From NCBI GenBank assembly GCA_037176885.1, contig JAWWNJ010000175.1, forward strand, positions 62,001 to 126,000: a DNA stretch of 64,000 bases, written 5' to 3'. The position numbers were made by a program, and so were the translations under genes. The notes beneath the pieces are model-generated. The model ran no database searches. It worked only from the letters and a program-made list of their open reading frames with translations, and was not told the origin of the DNA. Positions 19,550-32,207 of the stretch are shown here, one piece after another (the stretch's first letter is position 1; each line of letters opens with the position of its first letter). This DNA comes from Favolaschia claudopus (taxonomy: Eukaryota > Basidiomycota > Agaricomycetes > Agaricales > Mycenaceae).

Positions 19550-22230
19550 TCAAGCTGTAGCCTCGGCTTCCTTCAACAATAAATTGTACAGGAACCGTAT
19601 CGCCTCGACGCGAAAGTTCTCCGACGTAATGTTGATACCAGCTGGGTCGGTCAAGGTCAAGAGCGACGGTGAGCCGTCCGAGGTGAGATTGTTCCATCGC
19701 GGCCAAAAAACGGCAGCTGGCTTGCGATGGGTCCCGGCGGAGTGATTGGGATCGAGAGTGTTTATGAAGTTGACTAGAATTTAATGTTAGTAGAATGCTT
19801 GCTGAATGTCATATATTGTTGACTGACTGAGCGCATCGACAGGAACAAAATCGGTCGAATTTGTGATTTCTGTGGGGAACCAGATGGGCATGTCTTCTCC
19901 ATGACCTGCGCCTGTCATTGGTGTGTCCTTTCCACGCTTGTTGACTGGGGAGCGGTCAGAATAAACCCATTTCGAACAGGATTGATTGAGTAAGGAGACG
20001 TACACCAACTCCATGCATTTTGCCTCTTAGATATATGCTCGAGCAGAAACCTACGAGCACCGGTAAATAGGTAATCGCCTTGGAATGCCGCCATTCTCTT
20101 GAATTGCGGGCTAAAGTCAGAATTGTCAGCCAAAGCTATGATTAACTTCCAATGGTTCATACGTCAATTGATTGGCAAGCCCTGTGTCGAATGGAGCGCC
20201 CTGCGAAGAAATCAGTAAATCTTTATCTATTGTAAGGAATTTCCCTGCACACCTGAGTGGGATCGTCAGGATAGAGAGCCGCGAGCTGTGCGATCTCTGC
20301 AGGAGTTGCTTTCGGGAAAAAGCTGTAACCATACACATGAAGTGACAACATATGCGTAGGATGGATACAATACGAACATCGACTGCACATAGCCCACAAA
20401 CTCGTCGTTCGTGCTACGAAAATAATCCAGTGTCAGACGAATAAAGGTGTGAAAGGTAAGACCACGAACGTGACGTTGGTACTCGAAAACGCGAATGTGC
20501 TGCATGAAAATCGAATATATTGAAAGAACAGTATATGGGGCGGACAGGACTCACGTTCCTTCATCATCAGCATCACCAGTCATGACCGCAACCTGTAAAT
20601 CCAGATTTATTCGTTTCGAATGAGGATTCGCTAGGCAGCCTACCTTAGCCGTCTTCCCTTGAGCCACGGAGAGCAGCGGGTCCCGAATGATCACATCGCC
20701 GTCAATACGCGGCCGCCATACATTCTGCAAGCTGGTATAGGAGAGAAGATTCGTGGTATTATCGACGGTGGCTTTGAAATCATCGAAAGGAACGCGGCGG
20801 AGACAGTCAAGTGTGTCTTTTGCTTCCGAACAGTTATTGGCAGCAAGCAATTCATTGTAGGTCGACTGTCCATCTGCGACTGTGCCGGTGGAGAACGGCG
20901 ATCCAGAGAGCTAGATGTGTAGACTTAGATGTCTACTTATTTGCGATTGAATCACACAGTGACAAACCAGGAAGGCGCCGCGGAATAACGAAGTGGGGTT
21001 GAATCGTTTGTTTGGCAGAAGGAGGAGAGAAGCGGATATCGCTCCTGCGCTGGGACCGCCTCTGTAGACGAAAGACATGAGTGGACAAGACAGACGGCCG
21101 AGATACAGAACAAGACGGACATCACAACTCGACTGGGGTCTCCTCCGAAAGCCGCGATTTGCCTGTGCACCCATTCAAGAGCGAAGATTTCTGTGGTAAC
21201 GTTGGCTTTGGATATACTATGATCAATGAACGAGTTTTGCTTACGGTCTCGCAGACCGAGATTGCTGATGCCTGCATTCTGCGCCTCTTTACCGGCTAAA
21301 AAACCCCAGGCTATGAGTTGATTAGTATAAATTCGTATAACAAAGGCATTTCAACGTACCGCTCACGCGATAATTTGGTGTCACAACAATAATTGGTTCA
21401 CCGTTGAGTATAGACCTTTCGACCAGCGGTCGCATTTCAGTGTCGGCGGCGTTTCCGATTTCGAAACCACCTGATGCTTTCAGAGGCTGATTCGCTTTCT
21501 ATGGCAGAAGTCACGTACCGCCGAAGATCCACTACAAAAATCACAAGTCAGGATTTTTTTTTGCTAGGATTTTGAGATGAACAGACTGACGAAGAGGACC
21601 GGAAGCTTCGAATGCGGCTTTGCGGACGCTGGAGCAAATACGTTGAGTTTCAGGCCTTGTTTCTCGTCAAAACTTGGAGAATTGCATAGGATGAAATCAG
21701 TCTTACAGTCCTCTGACATTGGCGGCACTGGGAATGGAGCGGGAAGAAGTTGCTGGGGACAGGCTGGACTAAACTCGGTCGCATTTTGGATGCCATGGAG
21801 CTTGGTGGGCAACTTGGGAGTCGTGAAGCGGACGCTGTTAATTTGAATCAAATTAAGAGATCTGGAATGCAGACAATGAATGTGCATACGCAGGTCGAGC
21901 AAATGGTACACCGAGGAACGTTGAGAGATTACCGTCGAATTTGCCTCGGAAGGTCCCGTAGTCTACCGCGACCGTTGGTGCTGCGTGCGCTAGCCCCGCA
22001 ATCGCGGTACTCAGAAAACAAAGCAAGGGAAGGAAAAAGAAGAGCATATTGTTGTGTTTGTGTCGCCTTCTCCGGGAAGCTTTTAAAGCAATCGGAATCC
22101 CGTGGTCTCATTCGCGTTCCGTCGGCATGTTTTTGAATGCAAATCAGCCTGAGGCGGAGGACGCGCAACTCACTTACCTCGGTCTACATCTTTAACAATC
22201 AAGCGAGTCAATGCCAAGCGCACGCACTCT
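19440..22230 (-). repeat. Inverted duplication, CE-A copy
   Basis: This segment, with the whole of CE-A and about 180 bp of its 5' flank, recurs in opposite orientation at 36480-39985. The flanks match as well as the exons: GAGTTGCGCG and GCGCTTGGCA in the promoters, and GTTCTGTATTCAAT-like sequence after the stop. The duplication is therefore of DNA, not retro-copied mRNA, and the introns are conserved in position. Confidence 0.82.
19550..22047 (-). CDS. CE-A: secreted type-B carboxylesterase
   Basis: Alpha/beta-hydrolase of the carboxylesterase/lipase/cholinesterase family, cleaving ester bonds of unknown natural substrates outside the cell. Exon 1 starts at 22047 with a signal peptide (MLFFFLPLLCFLSTAIAG) followed by the family's VDYGTFRGKFDGNLSTFLG opening. 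Then come the oxyanion segment WIFGGGFEIGN, PNYRVSG, FGGDPSRVV, a nucleophile elbow read as GGPSAGAIS across an intron, the acidic residue in TGDADDEGT, and the histidine in GAGHGEDMPIWFP. The stop is at 19550 after LLLKEAEATA. About a dozen short introns are needed. The elbow GPSAG departs from the usual GESAG. It is the mirror copy of CE-C and looks intact. Confidence 0.85.
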
Positions 22231-23306
22231 TAGTCTGCCGAGTCATGACGCGGACGGACGAGTCGCATCGAGTAGAACGGTCAGAATGTTAGGTTGTGTG
22301 TTTGATTGAGGGTGAAACAATTTGGATGCTTTTCAACGAGGAACGAAAAGAGACTTGCGCTAAAGGGCACTGGCACCCGGAGCACAAAGCTGAAAGATAT
22401 AGTTAATGACCAGTAACGAGGAGTCCAAGGAACGCATATCAGCGCTTACATCTGAGCCCATGTAATCCGCGTTACTGCTCGGCGCGGCGTCCCTGGGCCG
22501 CTGGGCGGGATCGTCGTCTACTCTACCCTACTCTGGTTCGCTTGCTGTTTCAATTAAAGAATTGCGTCGACGAATTTTGCCGGCCGCATACGAGTACTCG
22601 GTGCTCGTTTCGTTTTGATTCAGATGCTTTTGCGATTTTTTTTTTCTGAGTCGATTTGAAGTGGCCGTGTCTACCGAGAGTTTCTCTATGGCAACATAGG
22701 TAGCTGATTGCCTCAGACTCTTTGCAAGAGCGCATCCTGAATCTGACTGACCGATTTGAGAAAGAGAGCTCGAGTGCACCGCCACATCAATGAGGTGCGG
22801 CGGCCAGGTGCCGTACGGACTTGGCTTCCCGGCGATCATCGCGACTCGCGAGTTCACCATACCGTCTTTGGTCCTTGAAACTTCTCATCAACGGAAATCG
22901 AGCTCCATAAGAACTTGTAAGTACTCGGAGTGCTTTCGGGCGCCAGTATCACTTTTATTCCCATAAAAATCGCGTATGTATCGAAATCACGAGACCGCGT
23001 CTCGTCTCCTTCCCCATCTAGTCATCCACCTGCCTTATCCGGATCCCCTCCTCGATGAGTGGGAATCAGACGAAGGTAAACGGGTTTGATACATACGTTC
23101 AGTGATTACTACATACTACGTATACGACCAAAACAATGCGAAAACAAGTACCAATGCGTCTAGAATCAAATTGTACGGTACGGAAAGTTCATACAGACGA
23201 AAAGCAAGAACCGATCAAGCAAGCCGGAAAGCGCCACCTCGGACCCAAGCTCGCGCTCCCACCACAGCCGACCCGAGGTGCCAGCGCTCAGCGATCCGAT
23301 TACTTA
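22048..23306. other. Intergenic, CE-A to GH16
   Basis: Up to about 22230 it is the CE-A promoter, shared in inverted form with CE-C. Beyond that I see nothing firm. One minus-strand open frame at 22528-22860 (110 codons, no known motif) is probably chance. Confidence 0.45.
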
Positions 23307-25387
23307 TTACGGTTCGCCACAATGTTTCCACATCCGCACGTAGTCCCTGTACCACGACGCATTAGCACGAAAGCACTCGAGATGGAAAGACAGAGAAGAC
23401 ACTCACACAACCATCGCCCGATCCTCAAAATCTCCGGCCACGTAGGCAGCCACTGCTGTTTATTGTTGATGAAATCTTGCATCGGGTCTACGTCGTGTCG
23501 CGTCAGTGAACAGGCACATATCGTCAAGAAGAAATGGGCACCCACTCCCAGCATGATTCACCCACGGCTTGTCGCCCTGCCCGTCTGGGAACCACCCGTT
23601 CGTGCCCCCGACGGCGACGTTCATGATTAGGTAGAAGTCTGCCAGCGTGGTTAGCGGGTAAGCAAAGAGAGGGGAAGAGAACAGAACAGAAGAGACGAAG
23701 AACGCACCCTGATCAAACGGCCGTGCGACGTTCGCGCCCGGACCCGCCCAGGGATCGTCCAGCGGGACCGTCTTCCCGTCCGCAGTGACCGTCGTCGCAG
23801 GGAACTGCCCGCGTTTCCAAAACCCACCCTTATCAAACTTCAAATCTAATAACGTGTGCAGCCTCGTATCCACGCTGATCCGGATCCAGCTGTCCGTCCA
23901 CTCCAACGCGTAGGTGTGGAACGCGCTGGAGAAGGGCGTGGTGCGGGAGGTCCACCACGAGTAAGACTTGCCGACGGCGTTGAGGGGCGGGGGTGGGGGC
24001 CCCAGTTGAGCGCGCCTTGGACGTAGTTGGACCCGCGATTGGTGTACCTCAGGCCGTTCCCGCGCGACTCGACGATGTCGATTTCGCCGGGAGGCCGCCA
24101 GGGGCCGTACGTCGAGTTGGTGGGGAGGAGCCAGATTGCGGGCCAGAGCTGGGGGGAGGGTGTTAAGGAAGCAAAAAGACAAGGAGGAAGAAGGAAAAAC
24201 GCACCCAATCCCCTGTAGGCATCTTCGCGCGTACTTCAATTCGTCCGTAGGCGGATCTTCCCTTGGAGAGCGTCGAGGCGTTGCCGTTTTTGGCGGACAG
24301 GAAGGTGCTGAGGCGGGCGCTTTGGACGGGGTTGATGATGGTGCCGGCGGTCGTGTTGGTGGTGCGGGAGCAGGCGGTGAAGTAGCCTGAGTAGTCAAAT
24401 CTTTGATGAATGAATGAAAGTTAGAAGATGGGGCTAGGACAAGGGGAAGTCAAAGTCCTTTTTCAGAGTCGATTATGATGTCGATAGGCTCGAGTGAATC
24501 GACTGCACAAGACGGACGAGTGCGCACGCACACACTCGTCTTTCTGTCCGTACTTGCAATGCTGAAAGTAACGACTGCGAGAATCGACTCCATGACAGAA
24601 TTTGTGTGATGGGGCAGTCAAAGTAGGGATCTTGAGGCGGTTGTAGGGGTGCTTATTGACGGTAGTCTGTGGTCGATTAATTGAAAACCAATGCAGAGCC
24701 GCCTCCAGAGGCAGTTTGCAAGGTAATTATCGATCTTCGTCACTTCTCCCACAGCATGAATTCACCGCCTTGAAAACCGCTTCAAAAACCCTTCTCTGAC
24801 TCCCCCTTCTGGAGATCAAAATCGACTTGAGAATCGACCTCATAATCGACTCTGCTGGAGGACTTTGACAAACGAAGAAGACGAAACGTACCCCTCCTGA
24901 GTGAACCCCGCCATTAGGCGAGGTAGTATTGAAGGTGCAGTCCGTGCTGTTGTAGGTCGTTCCGTCCGGGAAGGGGTTCCCGTCGTTGGTGAGTGTCGGG
25001 AGGATGTACAGGTTCCCGTTTTTGAGAAAGAGTTGTTCGAGGAAGCGGTGGTCATCTCGAATTGACCGTTGCCGTAGCCGTCCATTTGGACCTCCCTCAT
25101 CCACCTCCCTTCCACCCCGCCTGCTTCGGGATTACCGAATACACCCGCGTCATCGCCGGCATTGAAATCCTCATTGAAGACAAGACACAATGGAGCCTTG
25201 TCGAGGTGATTGCGGGGCGTTGCGGTAATGAGAAATAGGACTGTAGACCACCGAGAGAGGCGCCGAGGAAGAGTAGGGACCAAGTGAGGTAGTACGAGAA
25301 GGTGGCGCGCGGTGACGCCGTGAGGGTCCAGGGTTTAGCAACAGCGGTGTAGGGCTTGAGGTTGGTGGGGAGGGCGGTGGAGGTCAT
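23307..25387 (-). CDS. Glycoside hydrolase family 16 protein
   Basis: Family 16 glycosidase of the beta-glucanase/transglycosidase type, probably acting on beta-1,3-glucan at the cell wall. The start is at 25387 (MTSTALPTNLKPYTAVAKPW), followed by a hydrophobic segment (YYLTWSLLFLGASLGG) that fits a signal anchor of a type II membrane enzyme. Exons then give FNEDFN, REVQMDGYGNGQFEMTTAS, NGNLYILPTLTNDG, PAIWLLPTNSTYGPW and the catalytic PPGEIDIVESRGN, with the EIDIVE nucleophile and acid/base pair present. The C-terminal part shows NVAVGGTNGWFPDGQG, QDFINNKQQWLPTWPE and a last exon RDYVRMWKHCGEP ending at 23307. About nine short introns are needed. It is the usual length for fungal Kre6/Skn1-like or laminarinase-like GH16; the subfamily was not determined. 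Confidence 0.88.
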
Positions 25388-27472
25388 GGCGGCTTTGCGG
25401 GACGAGTGGGGTCATTGAATGGGTCGAACGACTGGGAGACGTCGAGCGAGTGCACGCGAGAGAGCGGGGGCGTGGAGAAGGGGTTTGAGCTCATCGTGGG
25501 CGGCGGTGACGAGGGGGCCGTTGTCGTCAGCAGTGGCGACGTTCAAGGAGAAGAGATTGAAGAAGGGAAAGAGATTGAAAAAGAACCGGAGGGGGAGGCG
25601 AGTTAGCAGTCATTCTAAGAGTCTATCGACGTAAAAGTCAAGGCAGATTGACAAGCAGCAGGCAGTGATGCAGTGATGGCATATCAGATGGAATCAGGTA
25701 AGATTGTTGATCGGTAAATCGTAGATATCGCTTGGACCACGAAGGTCAGGAACAGGTCTAGGGTCAGGAACTTTTCAGGCGTATGTCATGAAAGCGTCGG
25801 CGGCCGCTAATGCCTTCCCTCGGTCGAGTTATTATTGTTGCAATATTCGAATATTCGAGCTTTCCACGCTTCTGTGAGCCAAGTATAGCCGAGTATCAAC
25901 AAAGTATAACTGTCGACGGGAATTATTACTTGAGGGGAATGAGAAGAGGGTAAGGTTGTGCGGTACACATATGTTGTACCTGGCGACATTATCGGAGTGA
26001 AGATGTACCTGTGTCGCACGAGTAACACGAAAATTTCCCTCATCTCAGACCGATTATGTCAATGCGAGGACACCGAGCGAACCCCCACGCTATGAAAACT
26101 GGAAGCTTTTTGTGTTGGCGAATGATCCAATTGAAAGCCGTTTTCTATGTGCGATTTCTTAGAAGAGAGTGCGATTCAAGGAATAGATGAATACACCCAG
26201 TAAATCAACATAACGGCCTATCAAGTGCCCAGAACTAGATTAGATGATGTTCAAGCACTCCGTGAGTAGTCCAATCACGCGCCCACCACGGTCAACGTTG
26301 GTCAACGCAAGGGAACAAAGCAGGAGTATGACTCACGTGATCGCGTTCTGTCGAAAAAACGATTTCCCGCGCTGTCACTGTTGCTAGTTGTCCGCTCCGT
26401 CTTGACCTCCGTCTTCCCCTTCTGAGGCGTGTAATCTCCCTGCCTGTCTCTAGCAAGTCCTTCTGTCGCGCGTGGGCCCAGGGACAATCTGTCTACTCTG
26501 CTGTCTATCCATACTCTGTCAACAGTTGTACACGTTTTCGAGTCTGGGTCAACCATGTGCATGAGCTATATCCAGTGCGGCGGAATTGGCGAGATTGAGG
26601 GTCGTATGAGCGGCGAATCGAAAGCAAGGCAAAGTGAATCTAAAAGCAAAAGCAATCAAGCCGGGATGAAGTATCCCGGAGGTCATCTAGCCAATATCTG
26701 ACGGGGTATTGTACGGTAATTGAAGAAGGCAAAGAAGAAAGCCTCGCGGCAAGCTCCATATCGAAGCAGTACTCAAACCGAATTGTAAGTAAGGCTAATC
26801 ATTTTGGGGGTGGCGCGATCCCTTCTGTAATCTAATTTTTTTTCAAGGTGGCGGCCTTCTGCCTCCGTTCATTCACTCAGCCATCCAGCGCGTCTGCCCT
26901 TGGCTGTGTTCTGTGCATATCAAGTCACTTCTCTACTGTGAGCGGGCCTGTCGCGTCATTTGTCTATCTGTATCACTTACCTGTTCTCTTGAAGCAACCA
27001 GATACACACATTAGACAAGAATATCGCCGACCACATCCATTCGATCTGTCTTTCCAGGTACCTCGCTATCACTGGTTGCATCACTTCACTTCACCTCACC
27101 GCGCCGCACTTCACTCCGACGAAGACTCCGACACCGACCTGGACCAGGGCAAGGAACCGACCACTGTCACTTCTACTTCCACACACACAGACGAAAATCA
27201 GGAAGCGCTGTGCACGCGCTACGGACATACAGCTAGAACATCCAGGATACAAGGATCCCCGGTCGTTCATTTGATTGTGGTTGGATCACCGCATCATTTC
27301 AGCGAAAGGCGCGGGACAGGCAGGATTTGCGATTGAAGATATACATACGCGTACTTTGCGTGCCGCTTTCCCTCCGCCTTCGCTTCGCTGGCTCTTTCTT
27401 TCTTTCGTTTGTATTTCTTGGTTTCAGTCCTTTGGTCCTTCGGTCTTGCAAGCCTGATACACGTAGAGCAAG
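25388..27472. other. Divergent intergenic region, GH16 to GT2
   Basis: Two cell-wall-type genes diverge from this 2.1-kb stretch, so it contains both promoters. The last 600 bp or so before 27473, rich in CACTTC/TCACC runs, is probably the GT2 leader. An open frame at 26848-27336 (162 codons) is low-complexity and I do not call it. Confidence 0.45.
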
Positions 27473-30400
27473 ATGGCGTCCAGCTCCTCGTCTTCCTATA
27501 CGCCCCCGGGAAGCAGCGGCAGCGGCAACACTCCCTCCTCTCCCTCCGTGTCTTCGTCTGCATCTGCGTCTTCGGCCTCCTCGTCCTCGATACGCCGCCC
27601 TCACCCCACCCGCGTCCCCTCACCACTCGCGCGCTCCCCTCCTTCCACATCTACTTCTCTCCCACCCCCGCATCCTCTTCACCATCAAACTCAATGGCCT
27701 GACTCCCCCGCGTCCAGCGCCGTCTCGTTTAACGTCGATGTCGAATACGTTGATGATATCGAATACGTCGTTGAGGATAGCATTGGTTTGGAGAGGATGA
27801 ACGGGGGTTTAGCGCAACGGGAAATGTTGGCGGAAAATGGAAGCGGCACAGGAAGAGCGGGAGTGACGATTCTGACGAGCGATTACGATGAGGTCGACGC
27901 GTTATTGCATTCGATTTGTGAGTATCCTCTCTCTTCGTTCTTCATTTCTTCTGCCTGTCAAAAACCGCTACTCACGCACCTCCAGACGAAAAAACTCAGC
28001 AAGATGCTTGGTTCGCGCCTCCGCCCTCTGCCGGCGCCATCGCACACGCCTCGCTCGGCGGCGTCGCTATCCGTGTTGCCGCGCCTACGCCCGTCGCTGC
28101 GGGAACGATCCAGGCTTCTCTTCCAGATGATGATATCAGCGGCGCCTCGACCCCGAAGCAGCCTACAGCACAGGCAGAATTCCGCGTCTTCCCATACAAC
28201 GCACCGTATCTCGTCCCCTTCGAGGCGGCTGTGAGGGGCTTGAATCCTGCGGGAGCGGTGTTGGTGAGGAATGCGGCGGTGACGGCGGTTTGTGGGAGGG
28301 TGTGAGTATTGTCTGATATTTTTGTTGCGATGTATTGACAAAAAACCGACAGTACACCGACAGCGCAGTCCGTCTTGCTCGACGCTGCGACGCGCATTCA
28401 GGTGTTAGGCCGTCTTGGAGATCTTCCTGGCGCGGAGAAGGATCAATGTGGGGCGTTCATTGTATGTCTTCTTCTCCCCATCTCTGTTTCCAGTCTTTTT
28501 CGCGCACATAGCCGCTGACAATCATTCTCATATCCAGCGCACCCCACCCTCTCTCATCCTCTGGTCCCCCGCCGTCGACGTCCTCCCCTCCCTCGCAGCC
28601 CGAGTTCGAAGAGAAGCTCATCAAGTTCATCTGGCGTACGCGCGGTCTACCGGCTTCCTCGTCGTCTTCATCCTCCCAGACCTCACTCTCGAATAATTCC
28701 AATGCCAATTCCCAGTCGACGACCGCTCCGCCCATCAACAGGCGGCGGGATAGCCACGCGGCGCCGGGGCTGCTGGCCTCGTTGTTCGGTGCGCCATCAG
28801 CGTCTGTATCCTCGGGTCGGCGGCAGGGCGCCACCCGCACCCACTCGTTCAAGAGGTCGCACGGGGCGAGATAGAAATGGAGGGGGATGTGGGGGAGAGT
28901 ACGCTCGGCCTGACCGTGATGGACAATCTCAGCGAGTCGAGGTTCCGTGAGGTGGAGCTCGGCGGCGGCATGGACGAGAAAGGTGGTGCATCTCGTGTCC
29001 CCGCGAGAACCGAGACCAAAAAGAAAGATACGACGTTTTTCGGGTGGTCGTGGCGGCCTGCAGCCAAAGTCCCAGTCTACGCCGGATCCAGAGAAGCTGG
29101 AGGAGGGCGGGTCGAAGAAGAGGAAGTTGGTGTTGTTGGGACCGTTGTATGCGGGGTTGGGGGCGGGGTTGGCCGGGTGTGAGTATCGATTCTCTTGCTT
29201 GGGTTCTTCGGCTTCGGTTTCTCCTGTTTTCTGTTTTGCGGGGCACTGAGTGGTGCGCGATTGGAGCGACTCTTTATACGCGCCTTGAGCTCTTCCCACC
29301 GAATGTCCCCGATGTTTTTTCGGCGGCGCCCAACAGTATCTTCTATCCTGGAGCGTTCACTTGGAACTCCGACATTCGTTCTTTTTCGTTCGCCCTGTGC
29401 CGCTGGACGTGCCGTGTTCTTGCTGTTATTCTGTTTCGTCTCTGCCTTGAGCGTCGTCATTTTGTGCGTCATGGCGGCGAGGCACTCAGCTAGATGTCGG
29501 CCCGCCAGGTTTGACGGGCAGGAACGATGGGGGCCTTCCATGTCGTTCCATCAGCGTCGGTGGTCGGTTCTGGGAGACGATGAGACCTGTCGTTCATGTT
29601 TCCCGTCTGGTTATTTTCTGCGACGGTTTTTAGCTTATTTCTATCTTTTCCTGATCTTTCTCCCTTTCGCACTTCACTGTCATTTGATTCTAACAGACTC
29701 TCGAGATGCTAATGTTGCCGCTTTCTAGACTTCGTCTTCTCTGGTGTCAGCGTTCTATTGGCAGAGTATGCGCTCGACGGCGACCCAAGACGTTTCGCGC
29801 TCATTTTGACGCTGCCTGTTATATTTTGCGTTTCAATTGTAAGCTCGCCCGCCCTCCGCGTCCTGCTCGCTGACACCGATTTAGTTCTTCTGTCTCCAAC
29901 TCATCGGCAACATCTCGCTCGTCATTGGGCCCGTCAAGCAGTACCACGAAAACTCCGCCTTCTACTCCGCCGTCAAGCCTGCGCCGAACCCGGCCGTCGA
30001 TAACAACCTCCCGCACATTACGATTCAATGTCCTGTGTATAAGGAGAGCTTGTCTGAGGTCATGTACGTGCTTTCTATCTCTGTTAGAGCTGTGCTGACG
30101 AACATCAAGTGCGCCGTCGGTGCTTTCAGTTAAGAAGGCGATGCAGACCTATGCGCGTCAGGGCGGGACGTCGGCCATCTTCATCTGCGACGACGGCATG
30201 CAGCTTATCTCGGAGGAGGACCGTCAGGCGCGCATGAGGTTCTACGCCGACCACAATATTGGGTAAATGCCTCCATCATTTTATTTTCCCACGCTCATCT
30301 TTACTTGCAGTTGGACCGCACGACCAGGGCACAACAAGGATGGGTTCTTCCGCAAAGGAAAGTTCAAGAAGGCGAGCAATATGAACTACGGGTTAGGTTT

Positions 30401-32207
30401 GTCTGCTTTCTGCCCCGCCCATCGTCGGATATGGCGCTCATGATGAAACAGCCCTTTCGCTCAAGCTGGAGAAACATCTCGCGGCGCTCGAGGCTGCGGG
30501 TGTCACGGAAGACGACGGCGAGTGTCTTGAGGACAAGGCGATGTATCTCGCTGTCGAGGAAACCTACGAGGAGAGCGGGCGGCGGCACCGTCCGTGGGCA
30601 TGCAATGGGAAGAGTCTGCGCGTCGGCGAGATCATCCTTATCATCGACTCTGATACCATCGTCCCTGAGGATTGTTTCCGCGATGCTGCTCGTGAGATGT
30701 ACGAGAGTCCCGACCTTGCGATTATCCAGCACGAATCCGGTTGGTTTTCGCCTTGAGTCCTTGGTGTGCTTCTTACTCATACACTTTTAGATGTCATGCA
30801 GGTCGCGCACCACTACTTCGAGAACGGCATCACCCATTTTACGAGGCGAATCAACAAGTGTATCTCATATGGGTGCTCTAATGGCGAGGTCGCTCCGTTT
30901 GTCGGGCACAACGCTTTCCTGCGCTGGAGCGCTGTTCAAGACGCCGCCTTTGACGACCCAGACGACGGGAAACGCAAGCAGTGGAGTGAGAGTAACGTGT
31001 CGGAGGACTTTGACCTTGCTCTGCGTCTGCTCCTTGGCGGGTACACCCTCCGTTGGGCGACCTACTCCGAGGGTGGGTTCAAGGAAGGTGTCAGTCTTAC
31101 GGTCGTCGACGAAATGGCACGTTGGCAGAAGTACGCCTATGGAGTAGGTTTCGCTTTTTGCCATTCGTCGGCGCTGGACTGACTTTACGCCTAGTGCGAC
31201 GAGATCATCTTCAATCCACTCATTCGGTGGTGGAGAAAAGGTCCCATCAGCGACCAGTTGCGAGGCTTCGTTTGGTCTATCGCGCCCGTGCATTACAAGA
31301 TTGGGATGATGTCTTGTGGGTTGTCTTCGTTCTGTACCTCTCCGTACCATTGATGTGTTCCATTAGACATGTTTTCGTACTGTATGCTCATTCCCTTCTC
31401 CCTTTATCGTCATTGATCTGACCCTTGCAGACGGAATTGCGGCGGCCACGGTTGGATCTATCATGAACTTCCTCCTACTTGGACTCGCCCCTCAACTTGA
31501 CCGTTTCTACCTGCATAGCTTCGAGATTCTACTTGCTTGCACGGTCGTCTTTCCCGGACTCGGCAACCTCGGCTTCACTCTCCTGGAATACCGTCTCGGT
31601 CACCGCAGTTTCTTCGGCGCTCTGTTCGAGAATCTGCGGTGGGTGCCATTCTTGTACGCCTGTTTCCCCTTTCGCGGTGTATATACTAACGCCCCTCGTA
31701 GCTTGTTCTTCTTTGGCGGCCTCAGTATTCATCTTTCCACCGCTATCCTCGCGCACCTATTCTCGTACGACATGTACGCCATCTTTTGTTTGTTATCATC
31801 ATTCGCTGTACTTATCACTAACATAGGACATGGGGATCAACGGTGAAGGAAGTCGAGCGGTCGACATTCTGGATTGAAGGTACATTCCATCTGACACATC
31901 TTCGTCCCTGTCCCTGGAATACTGACTTGTGTTCACCTTCATAGTGCCGCGCATCTGGCAGCGCTTCAAACTGTCGTTCATTATCTGCTTTGCGGCGATA
32001 GTCATGATGATTGTGATGCAGTCAAACGCTGTACCTACCCAGTGGCAGATACCGGGATGGAACTGGGCCCTCAATATCCCTCTCTCTCTTGTCGTGGGCT
32101 GTCATATCCTTCTTCCGGTGCGTCCGCTCTGTCGTCTTATGTGTATCGATGCTAAACGAGAACGATAGATTGTCCTGAACCCATACCTCATGATCTTTTC
32201 GTATTGA
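27473..32207 (+). CDS. GT2 family processive polysaccharide-synthase-like protein
   Basis: Membrane glycosyltransferase that should polymerise a sugar from a nucleotide-sugar donor; product unknown. A serine/proline-rich N-terminus (MASSSSSSYTPPGSS…) is followed by membrane helices (LVLLGPLYAGLGAGLAG, FALILTLPVIFCVSI). The catalytic domain has PHITIQCPVYKE, FICDDGMQL, LIIDSDTIVPED, SEDFDLALRL and EMARWQKYAYG (the QxxRW position, with E for Q). It ends with four to five helices up to NPYLMIFSY. Exons after 29728 join cleanly through about ten introns of roughly 50-60 bp. The stretch 28540-29180 changes frame, and a 550-bp intron follows. It resembles the uncharacterised fungal GT2 group related to Cps1-like and cellulose-synthase-like proteins rather than chitin synthases. 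Confidence 0.88.
29179..29728 (+). other. Unusually long intron in the GT2 gene (550 bp)
   Basis: Donor GTGAGT at 29179 and acceptor TTTCTAG ending at 29728, with GCTAATG about 17 bp before it as a likely branch point. The splice joins AGLAG to YFVFSGVSVLLAEY in phase. The other introns of this gene are near 50 bp. The intron holds a 177-codon plus-strand open frame (29195-29728) with hydrophobic stretches, which I treat as chance. Confidence 0.65.

Noticed and set aside
23460..24398. Minus-strand ORF of 312 codons as a single exon
   Set aside because: Reads through introns of the GH16 gene; only parts match the family, and the correct exons switch frame at GT...AG borders.
26848..27336. 162-codon ORF upstream of GT2
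   Set aside because: Low-complexity, no domain, no splice support; more likely promoter and leader of GT2.
28457..29299. Minus-strand ORF of 280 codons
   Set aside because: Lies opposite the GT2 coding exons; its sequence is the low-complexity antisense of a GC-rich gene and has no motif.
29195..29728. Plus-strand ORF with hydrophobic stretches inside the GT2 intron
   Set aside because: The flanking exons join perfectly without it and no domain is visible. Kept only as a remark on the long intron.
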